Origin: UBA4582 sp038106185
GTDB lineage: Bacteria; Pseudomonadota; Gammaproteobacteria; Pseudomonadales; Azotimanducaceae
Assembly: GCA_038106185.1 (NCBI GenBank)
Contig: JAYODE010000041.1
Location: forward strand, 1 to 29,320
DNA length: 29,320 nt
Direction: 5' to 3'
The notes beneath the pieces were generated by a model. It saw only the letters and a program-made list of their open reading frames with translations, had not been told where the DNA came from and did no database searches. How positions within the stretch are numbered: the first letter of the stretch is position 1; each line of letters begins with the position of its first letter. This document shows, piece by piece, positions 1 to 7,627 of the stretch. The position numbers and the translations under genes are program-made.

Positions 1-19
1 GAGTCAGCTGCTGACAGGT

Positions 20-559
20 TTAGTAAAGGTAGCTGATTTCATCATTCACAAAGGTGTAGCGTGGTTGCTTATACCAGCCATAAAGTAGCGACCAGCGCGG
101 CTCCTTGTGGACTTTGGCAGCGTAAACGATAAGTTCGCCGGTCTTGCCATCCATCCAAAAATCTATGTCGTAAAGTTTGTCCGGTTCGCCGACAACATGG
201 AAGTCGGTACAGGCGAAATAGATAGAGCCGCGAATTTGACGAACGGGATCGTGAACCTTGACAAACTTCAGGGCAAGATCCTCGCCAGTCTTGTCATCCA
301 GAACGTGAAACAGGCCGTTGCTATCGAGTTGACCATCGACGTGCGACTGCATCGTCGCCTTGATGTCATCGACATAAAATTTTTTCGTCGTGATGTTAGG
401 CGTTATTGCAGAGTCTTTAGATGGAGTTATTGCAGAGTCTTTAGATGAAAAGAGTTGAGTTTCTGAAGCTGTAGCAGCGTAGATCGAGTGTGCGAGAACG
501 ATCAACAGCCCATAGAGCAGGCTGTTGATCAATTTTTTGCAGGTTGGCCGAATAAGCAT
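20..559 (-). CDS. Uncharacterised exported protein with octapeptide duplication
   Basis: I do not recognise this 179-residue protein. It begins with a Sec-type signal: basic LIRPTCKK, then a hydrophobic stretch to about residue 24, and a plausible cleavage site after SIYA. The mature protein starts with a low-complexity linker holding two tandem copies of SKDSAITP. A compact domain of about 125 residues follows, with a single Cys in YFACTDFHVVG and aromatic motifs DIDFWMDGKTGEL and YGWYKQPRYTF, so a periplasmic beta-rich fold is likely. The ATG at 559 was preferred to the TTG just before it; no strong Shine-Dalgarno is visible. The gene lies about 21 nt downstream of the lipoprotein gene on the same strand, so they are probably cotranscribed. 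The single Cys and DFW motifs could suit a substrate- or metal-related role, but no function can be assigned. Confidence 0.7.
   Translation of the reverse strand: MLIRPTCKKLINSLLYGLLIVLAHSIYAATASETQLFSSKDSAITPSKDSAITPNITTKKFYVDDIKATMQSHVDGQLDSNGLFHVLDDKTGEDLALKFVKVHDPVRQIRGSIYFACTDFHVVGEPDKLYDIDFWMDGKTGELIVYAAKVHKEPRWSLLYGWYKQPRYTFVNDEISYLY
402..449 (-). repeat. 24-bp in-frame tandem duplication (2 copies)
   Basis: Two adjacent 24-bp units, 402-425 and 426-449, differ at only one base. They encode the two SKDSAITP copies in the linker of the exported protein. The near-identity at DNA level indicates a recent slippage or duplication event. Confidence 0.9.
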
Positions 560-580
560 CAACCCAATTCGCGTACTAAC

Positions 581-853
581 TTAGGCCTCGGGCTCTGCCG
601 ACTCTTCAGCTTCTTCTGCGGCTTCGCCAGCATGTTCTGCGGCTTCACCAGCATGTTCTGCGGCTTCGCCTGCGTGCTCATGGCCTTCCTCGGCCGCTGC
701 GCCGGCATGCTCTGCAGCAGGTGCCGCTGCATCGCTGGACGCCTCGGCTGCTTGCTCTGTTGGTGCCGCTGTAGTTTCAGGTTGGCTGCCTTGTTCGCAG
801 GCGATAAGTGCAAACAAGGGAAGTAATAGTAGGAACTTAAAGATCATTTTCAT
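581..853 (-). CDS. Small lipoprotein with His/Ala/Glu heptad repeats
   Basis: This is a 90-residue predicted lipoprotein. The start at 853 is chosen because a GGAG lies about 8 nt upstream and it gives a compact signal, MKMIFKFLLLLPLFALIAC, with lipobox LIAC; an in-frame extension to 916 lacks these features. After the lipid-modified Cys the protein is almost wholly Ala, Glu, His and Gly. It includes three consecutive EHAGEAA heptads and ends in an acidic tail. Such a tail is probably disordered or an extended helix; the regularly spaced His and Glu could bind divalent metal, but that is inference. No globular domain is visible. It sits between the membrane hydroxylase gene, 64 nt upstream, and the exported protein gene, all on the minus strand. 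Confidence 0.75.
   Translation of the reverse strand: MKMIFKFLLLLPLFALIACEQGSQPETTAAPTEQAAEASSDAAAPAAEHAGAAAEEGHEHAGEAAEHAGEAAEHAGEAAEEAEESAEPEA
614..676 (-). repeat. 21-bp tandem repeat, 3 copies
   Basis: Units 614-634, 635-655 and 656-676 are near-identical 21-bp repeats encoding the EHAGEAA heptads of the lipoprotein. The period is a multiple of three, so copy-number change would keep the frame. Confidence 0.9.
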
Positions 854-917
854 GCAAGTGCTCCAGAAAGAGAAAAACCGAGCAGATATTATGTTCGGCT
901 TTTGTACATTCGTCACG

Positions 918-1760
918 CTATTTTTGAAGATCAGATTTCGCTAAAGGGTCCATGAGTACCAGATTGCTCGGTGTCCATGGCTCGGAAATCCAGGCTCGAA
1001 TAGAAAAAGCCCGATCACGGGCATCTGGCAAGCCCAGCGCATTCTCACCATTTGTGGTGGCACCATTGTCAGCGGGTCGCGCGTAACTTTGAAACAATCG
1101 ATCCCAGATACTAAAGATGGTTGAAAAGTTAGCATCTCCATACTGTCGATCAACGGCGTGATGGCTGGCATGAAATCGAGGAGTAACAAGCCATCGAGAA
1201 AGGCTGTTTTCCATGTTGTTCGAAAAATCAAAATTACTGTGGTGGAACTGCGCACAAAGACTCACCAGGCCCTCAAACACAAACCAGGAAATGGCAGTCG
1301 GGCCCCAGACGGCGACCCAAAGTGCCTTGGCCAGGAAAGAGAGCATTAACTCGCCCGGATGAAAGCGTAATGCTGTCGTGACATCCATGTCCGTGTCAGA
1401 GTGATGGGCCTTATGAAAACGCCACAGAAATGTGACTCGATGATTTGCTCGGTGCCAAAAATAATCGAAGAGATCTAAAACAATTACCGTGGCCACCAGT
1501 TCCACCCAGCCGGTCAATCCTAGCCATCGAGAGATGCCCCAACCCTGTTCCTCGACGAACACAAACCAGAGCAAAAACGGTACATAAACCAACAGACGAA
1601 TAGTGACGGTGTTAAAGACGGCAATACCACCATGAAACAGCAGGCGTTTGATGCGTGTGCCGTGCCAGGAGCGCTGCGGAGTCAGGGATTCTATGCCAAA
1701 AAACAGCAGTAATCCGGCGATGAAAATAACTAACTTGCCTGTGTCGAGGTCAATGTCCAT
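918..1760 (-). CDS. Fatty acid hydroxylase / sterol desaturase superfamily protein
   Basis: A 280-residue integral membrane protein with the histidine clusters of the non-haem di-iron fatty acid hydroxylase superfamily: HRANH (103-107), HKAHH (116-120) and HASHH (197-201), plus further His in RFHPGE (132-137) and QFHHSN (171-176). Hydrophobic segments lie near residues 9-22, 46-70, 86-100 and 140-168, so the His clusters should face the cytoplasm. Family members use O2 and electrons from a separate donor to hydroxylate or desaturate lipid substrates such as sterols, fatty acids, carotenoids or alkylglycerols. The substrate cannot be read from sequence, and no reductase or ferredoxin gene is adjacent. 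The ATG at 1760 lacks an obvious Shine-Dalgarno. It is transcribed away from the ABC exporter operon. Confidence 0.9.
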   Translation of the reverse strand: MDIDLDTGKLVIFIAGLLLFFGIESLTPQRSWHGTRIKRLLFHGGIAVFNTVTIRLLVYVPFLLWFVFVEEQGWGISRWLGLTGWVELVATVIVLDLFDYFWHRANHRVTFLWRFHKAHHSDTDMDVTTALRFHPGELMLSFLAKALWVAVWGPTAISWFVFEGLVSLCAQFHHSNFDFSNNMENSLSRWLVTPRFHASHHAVDRQYGDANFSTIFSIWDRLFQSYARPADNGATTNGENALGLPDARDRAFSIRAWISEPWTPSNLVLMDPLAKSDLQK

Positions 1761-1954
1761 GGACTGATTATGGACGTTGCAGCAGCCGAGTAAAGCCTTT
1801 CAGGATATTTGCGTCGACATGACACGCGATTGGTCGGGCAGTTTTGCGCAATAGATTCAGATCCCGCGGTGGTGGAGTGATCTGGCGCAATCTGGCGCTG
1901 ACCGTTATCGGCTACCTTCAAGCTGGTGTGGTGCTTGAGAGAGGAGTGATGACA

Positions 1955-2758
1955 ATGTTGCAACCGATACCAGAGGTTAAGTCTTCGCGCCAGCCTCAAG
2001 GCAAAACCTCGTCGGTTGTTTTCGACGTACAGGGCCTGACCCGTGTCTACCAGGCGGGCGGCGTTGCGGTGCATGCCCTGCGCGGCGTTGATCTAAAACT
2101 TCGAGATGGTGAGTTTGTTGTTTTGCTCGGCGCCTCGGGGAGCGGTAAGTCAACTTTGCTCAATATTCTGGGTGGTCTGGATACAGCCTCCAGCGGCAAA
2201 GTGTTGTACAGGCCGACCGTTCCTCGCCACCAGGCAACAGCATCGCAGCAGCCAGTGATTTATGATTTAACCCAGGCTACCGAGCGCGAGCTGACCGATT
2301 ACCGCCGCCACCACGTCGGCTTTGTGTTTCAATTTTATAACCTCATACCCAGCCTCACAGCCCGTGAAAATATTGCCGTCGTCACTGAGATTGCATGGCA
2401 GCCTATGCGGCCAGAGGAAGCGCTGGCACTGGTGAATCTGACGGATCGGCAGAATCACTTTCCTGCTCAGCTATCCGGTGGCGAACAGCAGCGAGTTGCC
2501 ATCGCCCGGGCGGTCGCAAAAAATCCTGCGGTATTGCTGTGCGATGAGCCCACCGGTGCCCTTGACTCAAAGACAGGTATTGTCGTCCTGGAAGCACTGC
2601 TGCGGGCGAACCAGTTACTGGGTACGACGACGGTTGTGATCACGCACAACGTGACGATCGCGCAGATAGCAGATCGTGTCATTCACTTGGTGGATGGCAA
2701 AATAAGCCAGGTCAGTGTCAATGACACGCGGTGCTCGCCTTCAGAGTTGCACTGGTGA
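1955..2758 (+). CDS. ABC exporter ATP-binding protein (MacB/LolD type)
   Basis: A 267-residue nucleotide-binding subunit. Visible motifs are Walker A GASGSGKST (59-67), the Q-loop Gln in FVFQFYNLIP (about 126), signature LSGGEQQR (from 173), Walker B AVLLCDEP (from 192) and the H-loop VITHN. The FVFQFYNLIP and DEPTGALD forms are typical of the MacB/LolD/FtsE group that pairs with FtsX-like permeases. Between the A-loop region and the Q-loop there is an extra Gln-rich segment of roughly 20 residues (VPRHQATASQQP) that compact LolD proteins lack. GAGGAG at 1941-1946 is 8 nt from the ATG at 1955, which decides this start over upstream in-frame ATGs at 1949 (2-nt spacing) and 1844. The stop is 3 nt before the permease start, so translation is probably coupled. 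Confidence 0.9.
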   Translation: MLQPIPEVKSSRQPQGKTSSVVFDVQGLTRVYQAGGVAVHALRGVDLKLRDGEFVVLLGASGSGKSTLLNILGGLDTASSGKVLYRPTVPRHQATASQQPVIYDLTQATERELTDYRRHHVGFVFQFYNLIPSLTARENIAVVTEIAWQPMRPEEALALVNLTDRQNHFPAQLSGGEQQRVAIARAVAKNPAVLLCDEPTGALDSKTGIVVLEALLRANQLLGTTTVVITHNVTIAQIADRVIHLVDGKISQVSVNDTRCSPSELHW

Positions 2759-2761
2759 TCT

Positions 2762-5128
2762 GTGGTGCAAGCCCTCGACAAAAAGTTAATGCGTGAACTC
2801 TGGCAGATGCGTGCTCAGGTGCTCGCGATCGGGTTGGTGATTGTCGGTGGCGTAGGCGTTTTTATCATGTCTCTGACTACGCTCGATTCCTTATATACCA
2901 CGCAGGAAAACTACTACAGGGAGCACCATTTTGCCGAGATATTTGCACCCCTGAAGCGCGCCCCTGTTGCGCTTCTGGAAAAGATTAAACGCCTGCCAGG
3001 CGTCGATAAAGTTGAAGATCGTGTGGTGGCTTATGTCAATCTCGACATCGACGGCTATAACGATCCTGTCAGCGGCCATTTGCTGTCTTTGCCGGCGACC
3101 GGTAAAAGCCTGCTGAATCAACTCTATCTGAGAGCCGGCTCCGGCATTGATTCGAGCCGCGATGATCAGGTTCTGGTCAGCGAAGAATTCGCGCTGGCGC
3201 ATCGGCTTAACCCGGGCGACACACTGGGCGCGACGATCAATGGTCGACGCAAGCAATTGCAGATTGCAGGGCTCGTGTTGTCGCCAGAATTTATCTATCA
3301 GATAGCGCCAGGCGCCATGTTTCCAGACTATGAGCGTTATGGTGTGTTATGGATGGCCCGCCAGCCACTGGCCGCCGCCTATGGCATGACAGGTGCTTTC
3401 AATGATGTCAGTTTGACACTGACGAGGGATGCGAACCTACAAGACCTCATTGATCAAATTGACGCTGTTCTCAAACCCTATGGTGGAAGAGGAAGCTACG
3501 GTCGCAAGGATCAACTCTCGAATCGGTTTTTAACCGAAGAACTCAATCAGCAAAGAACCATTGCGACGATCTTTCCCCTCATTTTTTTTGGTGTGGCGGC
3601 GTTTCTGCTGAATGTGGTGATCAGTCGTCTGATCAGTCTCCAACGAGAGCAGATCGCTGCGCTCAAGGCATTTGGCTACAGCAATCTGGCGGTTGCTGGC
3701 CACTATAGTAAATTGGCCCTGGCGATCACTATCCTCGGAATTATTGCGGGCATAGGCGTAGGCGTCTGGATGGCATATGGCTTGAGTCATATTTATATGG
3801 AATTTTACAGCCTGCCATTCATGATTTTCAGGCTGCAACCGGCCGTCGTGGTTGCGGCAATAGGCGTCAGCGTCAGTGTCACGCTGATCGGTACTTTATA
3901 TGCGGTTAACAAGGCGGCGAGTCTGCCGCCAGCGGAAGCGATGCGGCCAGAGCCGCCGGCTCTGTATCGCAAGACGCTGGTGGAAAAGCTCGGTCTTGAG
4001 CGCTGGTTCAACTCATCGACTCGAATGATTCTGCGTCACCTGGAACGTAATCTGCTCAAGGCAGGGCTGACGACCCTGGGTATCTCGATGGCGTGTGGCA
4101 TCATGATGCTCGGCGGATTTCAGCGAGGTGCCATTGATCATATGGTATGGGTTCAATTCCAGTTGAGTCAGCGTGAAAATCTACAGGCCTTATTTACTGA
4201 CCCCACCTCTGCAAAATCCCTTCATTCCCTGGCGAGTCTGGAAGGCGTCGAATACGTCGAAGGTTTTCGTGTAGTGCCCGTCGAGCTGCGTTTTGAGCAT
4301 CACCGCTATAGAACTGTTGTTCAGGGCATTGAGCCACACAGCGACCTATTACGGTTGTTAGACACAGAATTGATGCCCATCAAATTACCGACGTCGGGTA
4401 TCGTCCTGACTGACTACCTGGCAAATCTGTTGAAAATTAGACCCGGTGAGCAGCTGGAGCTTGAAATACTGGAAGGTAATCGGCCCACATTTAAGGTCCC
4501 ATTGATGTCGACAGCGAAACAATATGTTGGCGTCAATGGTTATATGCAGCTTGATGCCCTGAATCGACTATTGAGAGAGGCGCCGACGATATCGGGCGCG
4601 CTTCTGAAAGTCGACGAGGGAAAGCAGCGGGGGGTTTATGCCCAGCTGAAGGAGATGCCGCGAATAGCGGGTGTTGTTGAGCAACAGTCTGCAGTAGCGG
4701 CGTTCTACTCAACCCTTGCCGAAACGGTACTGTTCTTTACGTTTATCACGAGTTTGCTGGGCGGTAGTATCGCGTTTGGGGTCGTGTATAACAGCATGCG
4801 GATAGCGCTGTCAGAGCGTCACCGTGATCTTGCGAGTTTGCGGGTATTGGGTTACCAGGTCAGTGAGGTTGCCTATATTCTATTGGGTGAATTACTCCTG
4901 TTGGTATTGCTGGCTGTTCCGTTGGGTCTATGGGTCGGTTATGGTCTATGTGCATTTTTGGCACATCAATTCAGTACAGACCTGTATCGTATCCCGCTGG
5001 TGCTCGAGCCGAGTGTTTATGCTTTTGCGGCTGCTGTCGTCTTGGCATCTGCGGCGCTTTCGAGCCTGGTTATCTGGCGCCATCTGAGGCGTCTGAATCT
5101 GGTCAATGTCCTCAAGACGCGAGAATAG
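2762..5128 (+). CDS. FtsX-like ABC transporter permease, two-domain
   Basis: A 788-residue membrane subunit starting at GTG (2762), directly after the ATPase stop. The N-terminus, LDKKLMRELWQMRAQVLAIG, leads into a first membrane helix near 18-40, followed by a large extracytoplasmic domain of about 220 residues. A first FtsX-type three-helix block is near 265-385. A central helix (about 435-455) and a second extracytoplasmic domain follow, then a C-terminal FtsX block near 655-785. The duplicated FtsX layout is that of large MacB-superfamily permeases, which work as mechanotransmitters rather than conventional channels and move lipids, lipoproteins, peptides or drugs from periplasm or membrane. 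With the downstream HlyD-type adaptor the set is a probable three-part efflux system; no TolC-like protein is encoded here. Substrate unknown. Confidence 0.9.
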   Translation: MVQALDKKLMRELWQMRAQVLAIGLVIVGGVGVFIMSLTTLDSLYTTQENYYREHHFAEIFAPLKRAPVALLEKIKRLPGVDKVEDRVVAYVNLDIDGYNDPVSGHLLSLPATGKSLLNQLYLRAGSGIDSSRDDQVLVSEEFALAHRLNPGDTLGATINGRRKQLQIAGLVLSPEFIYQIAPGAMFPDYERYGVLWMARQPLAAAYGMTGAFNDVSLTLTRDANLQDLIDQIDAVLKPYGGRGSYGRKDQLSNRFLTEELNQQRTIATIFPLIFFGVAAFLLNVVISRLISLQREQIAALKAFGYSNLAVAGHYSKLALAITILGIIAGIGVGVWMAYGLSHIYMEFYSLPFMIFRLQPAVVVAAIGVSVSVTLIGTLYAVNKAASLPPAEAMRPEPPALYRKTLVEKLGLERWFNSSTRMILRHLERNLLKAGLTTLGISMACGIMMLGGFQRGAIDHMVWVQFQLSQRENLQALFTDPTSAKSLHSLASLEGVEYVEGFRVVPVELRFEHHRYRTVVQGIEPHSDLLRLLDTELMPIKLPTSGIVLTDYLANLLKIRPGEQLELEILEGNRPTFKVPLMSTAKQYVGVNGYMQLDALNRLLREAPTISGALLKVDEGKQRGVYAQLKEMPRIAGVVEQQSAVAAFYSTLAETVLFFTFITSLLGGSIAFGVVYNSMRIALSERHRDLASLRVLGYQVSEVAYILLGELLLLVLLAVPLGLWVGYGLCAFLAHQFSTDLYRIPLVLEPSVYAFAAAVVLASAALSSLVIWRHLRRLNLVNVLKTRE

Positions 5129-5132
5129 GCCG

Positions 5133-6389
5133 ATGCTAAACCGTCTCAAAGAGCATCCGGTGGTGAGTCTGATGGGTCTTGTCGTCAGTATCGCGCTGGT
5201 CGCGGGTTTTTGGCCTCAGCCGATTGTGGTCGAGGTGGTGATTGCCGAAACAGCACCAATGACAGTGGGTATACACGAGGATGGACAGACTCGATTGATC
5301 GATCGTTATCGCATCGCTGCACCGGTGGCTGGCGTGGCTTCAAGAATCGAACTGGAAGTGGGTGACTCGGTTGACCAGGGACAGGTGCTTTTGCGCATCA
5401 CGCCGCCAGCTGCGTCGATACTTGATCCGCGCAGTCGTGCTCAGGCAGTCGCAGAAATAGCATCAGCGCAAGCAGCGCTTCTGGCCGCTGAGCAGCAAGT
5501 TGATGCTATTGCGGCAAGTAAGGCGTTGGCCGACAGTGAGTGGCGCCGGGTTCAAGCTTTATTCCAGCGGCAGTTAATTGCTCAGGACAGTGTTGATCGA
5601 GCCGCGGCCGCGTTAGCAAACGAGACCGCAGCATTGCGCTCGGCTGAATTCACGGTTGAAGTGCGACGTTATGAATGGCAGGCGAGACGCAGCAGGCTTG
5701 ATTTTCAAGCGTCGCTGACTGAGGGCGAAGCCAATCAGCAGCTCGTTGAGCAACTGGTTGTCCGGGCGCCTGTGACTGGTGAGGTGCTGATGATCCACCA
5801 CGAGTGTGAAGGCCCGGTAGAAATGGGATTACCCTTGCTGGATGTTGGTGATCCGACTGCCCTTGAAGTGATTGTCGATGTTCTGTCAATGGACGCGGTT
5901 AAAATCCACCCTGGTATGCGAGTATTATTTGAACGCTGGGGCGGCGAGAGTCCCCTGGAGGGTCGCGTCAGGATCGTCGAACCGGTTGGCTTTACAAAAC
6001 TATCTGCGCTCGGTGTTGAGGAGCAGCGCGTCTGGGTAGTCATAGCGATGACTTCAGATGCGCAGCAGTGGCAACGTTTGGGCGATGGTTATCGCGTGGA
6101 GGCACGCTTTATTCTTTGGCATGAAAATGACGTGCTGCAATTACCGGCCAGCAGCGTGTTTCGCTATCGAGATGGTTGGGCGGTATTCGTGCTAGATGCT
6201 GGTCGAGCCAGTCGGCGTCAGGTGAGCACGGGTCAGCGTAACGGTTTGAGCGTTCAGATTCTTGATGGCATCAAGGTCGGAGATCTAGTGCTAGATCATC
6301 CTACCGATGCCATCGACGACGGTATTCGAGTCACCGCTAAACCATTTCCCGGTAACGCATCCTCAAGTAATACTTGGCCTCAAGCCTGA
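5133..6389 (+). CDS. HlyD/RND-type periplasmic adaptor subunit
   Basis: A 418-residue membrane fusion protein. One N-terminal helix (about 11-27) anchors it in the inner membrane. The first half of a lipoyl-like domain is at about 61-89 (RIAAPVAGVASRIELEVGDS). A long Ala/Glu/Gln/Arg-rich coiled-coil hairpin spans about 101-200, and the second lipoyl half, VRAPVTGEVLMI, starts near 210. A beta-barrel and membrane-proximal domain follow. This order matches adaptors that bridge inner-membrane permeases to an outer-membrane channel. The ATG at 5133, 4 nt after the permease stop, is preferred; an in-frame ATG at 5106 would overlap the permease by 23 nt and add a polar tail before the anchor. It is the last gene of the exporter operon, before a strong hairpin. 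Confidence 0.9.
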   Translation: MLNRLKEHPVVSLMGLVVSIALVAGFWPQPIVVEVVIAETAPMTVGIHEDGQTRLIDRYRIAAPVAGVASRIELEVGDSVDQGQVLLRITPPAASILDPRSRAQAVAEIASAQAALLAAEQQVDAIAASKALADSEWRRVQALFQRQLIAQDSVDRAAAALANETAALRSAEFTVEVRRYEWQARRSRLDFQASLTEGEANQQLVEQLVVRAPVTGEVLMIHHECEGPVEMGLPLLDVGDPTALEVIVDVLSMDAVKIHPGMRVLFERWGGESPLEGRVRIVEPVGFTKLSALGVEEQRVWVVIAMTSDAQQWQRLGDGYRVEARFILWHENDVLQLPASSVFRYRDGWAVFVLDAGRASRRQVSTGQRNGLSVQILDGIKVGDLVLDHPTDAIDDGIRVTAKPFPGNASSSNTWPQA

Positions 6390-6549
6390 TCGTCATCATC
6401 TCGTTTATTTGATCGTCCCTTTGCGCCCACCAATACATTGAGACGTGTATATGCTAACGAGAACCAATAGGCTATGCATGCTTCAAAAAAACATGGGCAA
6501 GAGGCGCTTTTACGAGCGTTCAGACCTCATTGTCATCGAATTCACCGAT

Positions 6550-6574
6550 GGCAGCGCCAATGGGGGGCGCTGCC
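6550..6574. terminator. GC-rich hairpin between convergent genes
   Basis: A perfect 9-bp stem, GGCAGCGCC (6550-6558) with GGCGCTGCC (6566-6574), and a 7-nt loop. It lies between the ends of the exporter operon (6389) and the convergent DUF302-like gene (6604). No T-tract follows on either strand, so it is only a candidate bidirectional terminator or 3'-end stabiliser. The rest of 6390-6603 shows no gene. Confidence 0.45.
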
Positions 6575-6603
6575 CGAATGTGCAGTATGAGCTAAGCTTA
6601 TGA

Positions 6604-7485
6604 TCAGGGTTGGGCAACCTGAGTCAGGGCTTGTTTAATGGCACCAGGCGCTGAACTAATCTTCATGAAGGTACCCATGGTCAGGTCTGGAAAACTCTGT
6701 GCAATCCTGAATCTGCCGCGCAGCGCAATCACATCGGTTCCTGCAACCAGTAGCTCATAAGGCAAGTGTGCCGTGTGTTTCAGTGCGGCAACATCGGCGT
6801 TCGCCATTACCGTCTGGTCTGAGCCTTCGCCTAAGCGCAGGCCAACGCCAAATAGAGATTCTTCCTTGCCTGCCACGTCAACTCGATAAACTTTGAGGGT
6901 GTCAGCGACCCCGTTCGCAAGATTCTTTTCAACACTGGCGAGTGCGTCAGCGTGAGAGTCGTAACGGGCTAGAACGTCAACGTCATCGAAGTAAGGCATT
7001 GCCATCATGTAGTGATATTTCGCCAGCTTCTTCGGCGTCAGCCCCTTATTTGACCCAAAAGGTGAGCCCTCCCCCAGCGCGGTCCTCAGCGTACTGGTCA
7101 CTGCGGTGAGACTTTCCATTCTATAGATGTTGGCCAGGTATTCAGGATTGACATAAGCAACCTGCAAGCCGCCTTCTACCTCTGTAATTGACACTCGAAT
7201 GGCCGCGCCAAAACCACCATGATCTGTCTTCGCAGCGATACTGCGGAGAGTCTCATTGGTGATACCTATAACCAGTGCTCCGTCGTAGGGTGAGTATTGC
7301 CCGGCTATTTGAAAGCCCTCTGCGGTCAATTTATTCGTTACTGACGTGGTCGCGTCAGCCATCGAATCGTAGGTAGAAGCCGTCAGAATATAGGGTCGCA
7401 AGTTGTCATCTGCGCTCGCAGACTGAAAAAAGATAACGGTCAAAAGGGCAATAAAGTTCAGGAATCTGCTTCTATGTTTGATCAC
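6604..7485 (-). CDS. Exported protein with duplicated DUF302-like domain
   Basis: A 293-residue exported protein. A GTG start at 7485 is chosen because it gives a clean Sec signal (KHRSR, hydrophobic FLNFIALLTVIFF, cleavage after SASA near residue 25) with AAGG about 12 nt upstream; an extension to 7590 would put 35 polar residues in front. Two related halves are visible: YDSMADATTSVTNKL (from about 39) and YDSHADALASVEKNL (from about 175). Each leads into an alternating beta/alpha region, ending around YVNPEYLANIYR and RFRIAQSFPDL. The second half, with AALKHTAHLPYELLV, resembles the DUF302 fold, a ligand-binding-like domain of unclear function. That assignment is from memory and tentative. 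No catalytic residues stand out. It is likely periplasmic and lies downstream of two peptidase genes on the same strand. Confidence 0.7.
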   Translation of the reverse strand: MIKHRSRFLNFIALLTVIFFQSASADDNLRPYILTASTYDSMADATTSVTNKLTAEGFQIAGQYSPYDGALVIGITNETLRSIAAKTDHGGFGAAIRVSITEVEGGLQVAYVNPEYLANIYRMESLTAVTSTLRTALGEGSPFGSNKGLTPKKLAKYHYMMAMPYFDDVDVLARYDSHADALASVEKNLANGVADTLKVYRVDVAGKEESLFGVGLRLGEGSDQTVMANADVAALKHTAHLPYELLVAGTDVIALRGRFRIAQSFPDLTMGTFMKISSAPGAIKQALTQVAQP

Positions 7486-7627
7486 GGTCTTGGTACCTTT
7501 TTGGTTAGCGGTGAAGAGCTGTGTTAACAGTCGTAGATTGAGCTTTACTGATACTGAGTATGGTCTCTGCAAGTTGCGAGAACAAGCCACAGTTCTGGCG
7601 ATTCTTGAGAATAGCGGTTAAGCCGTC

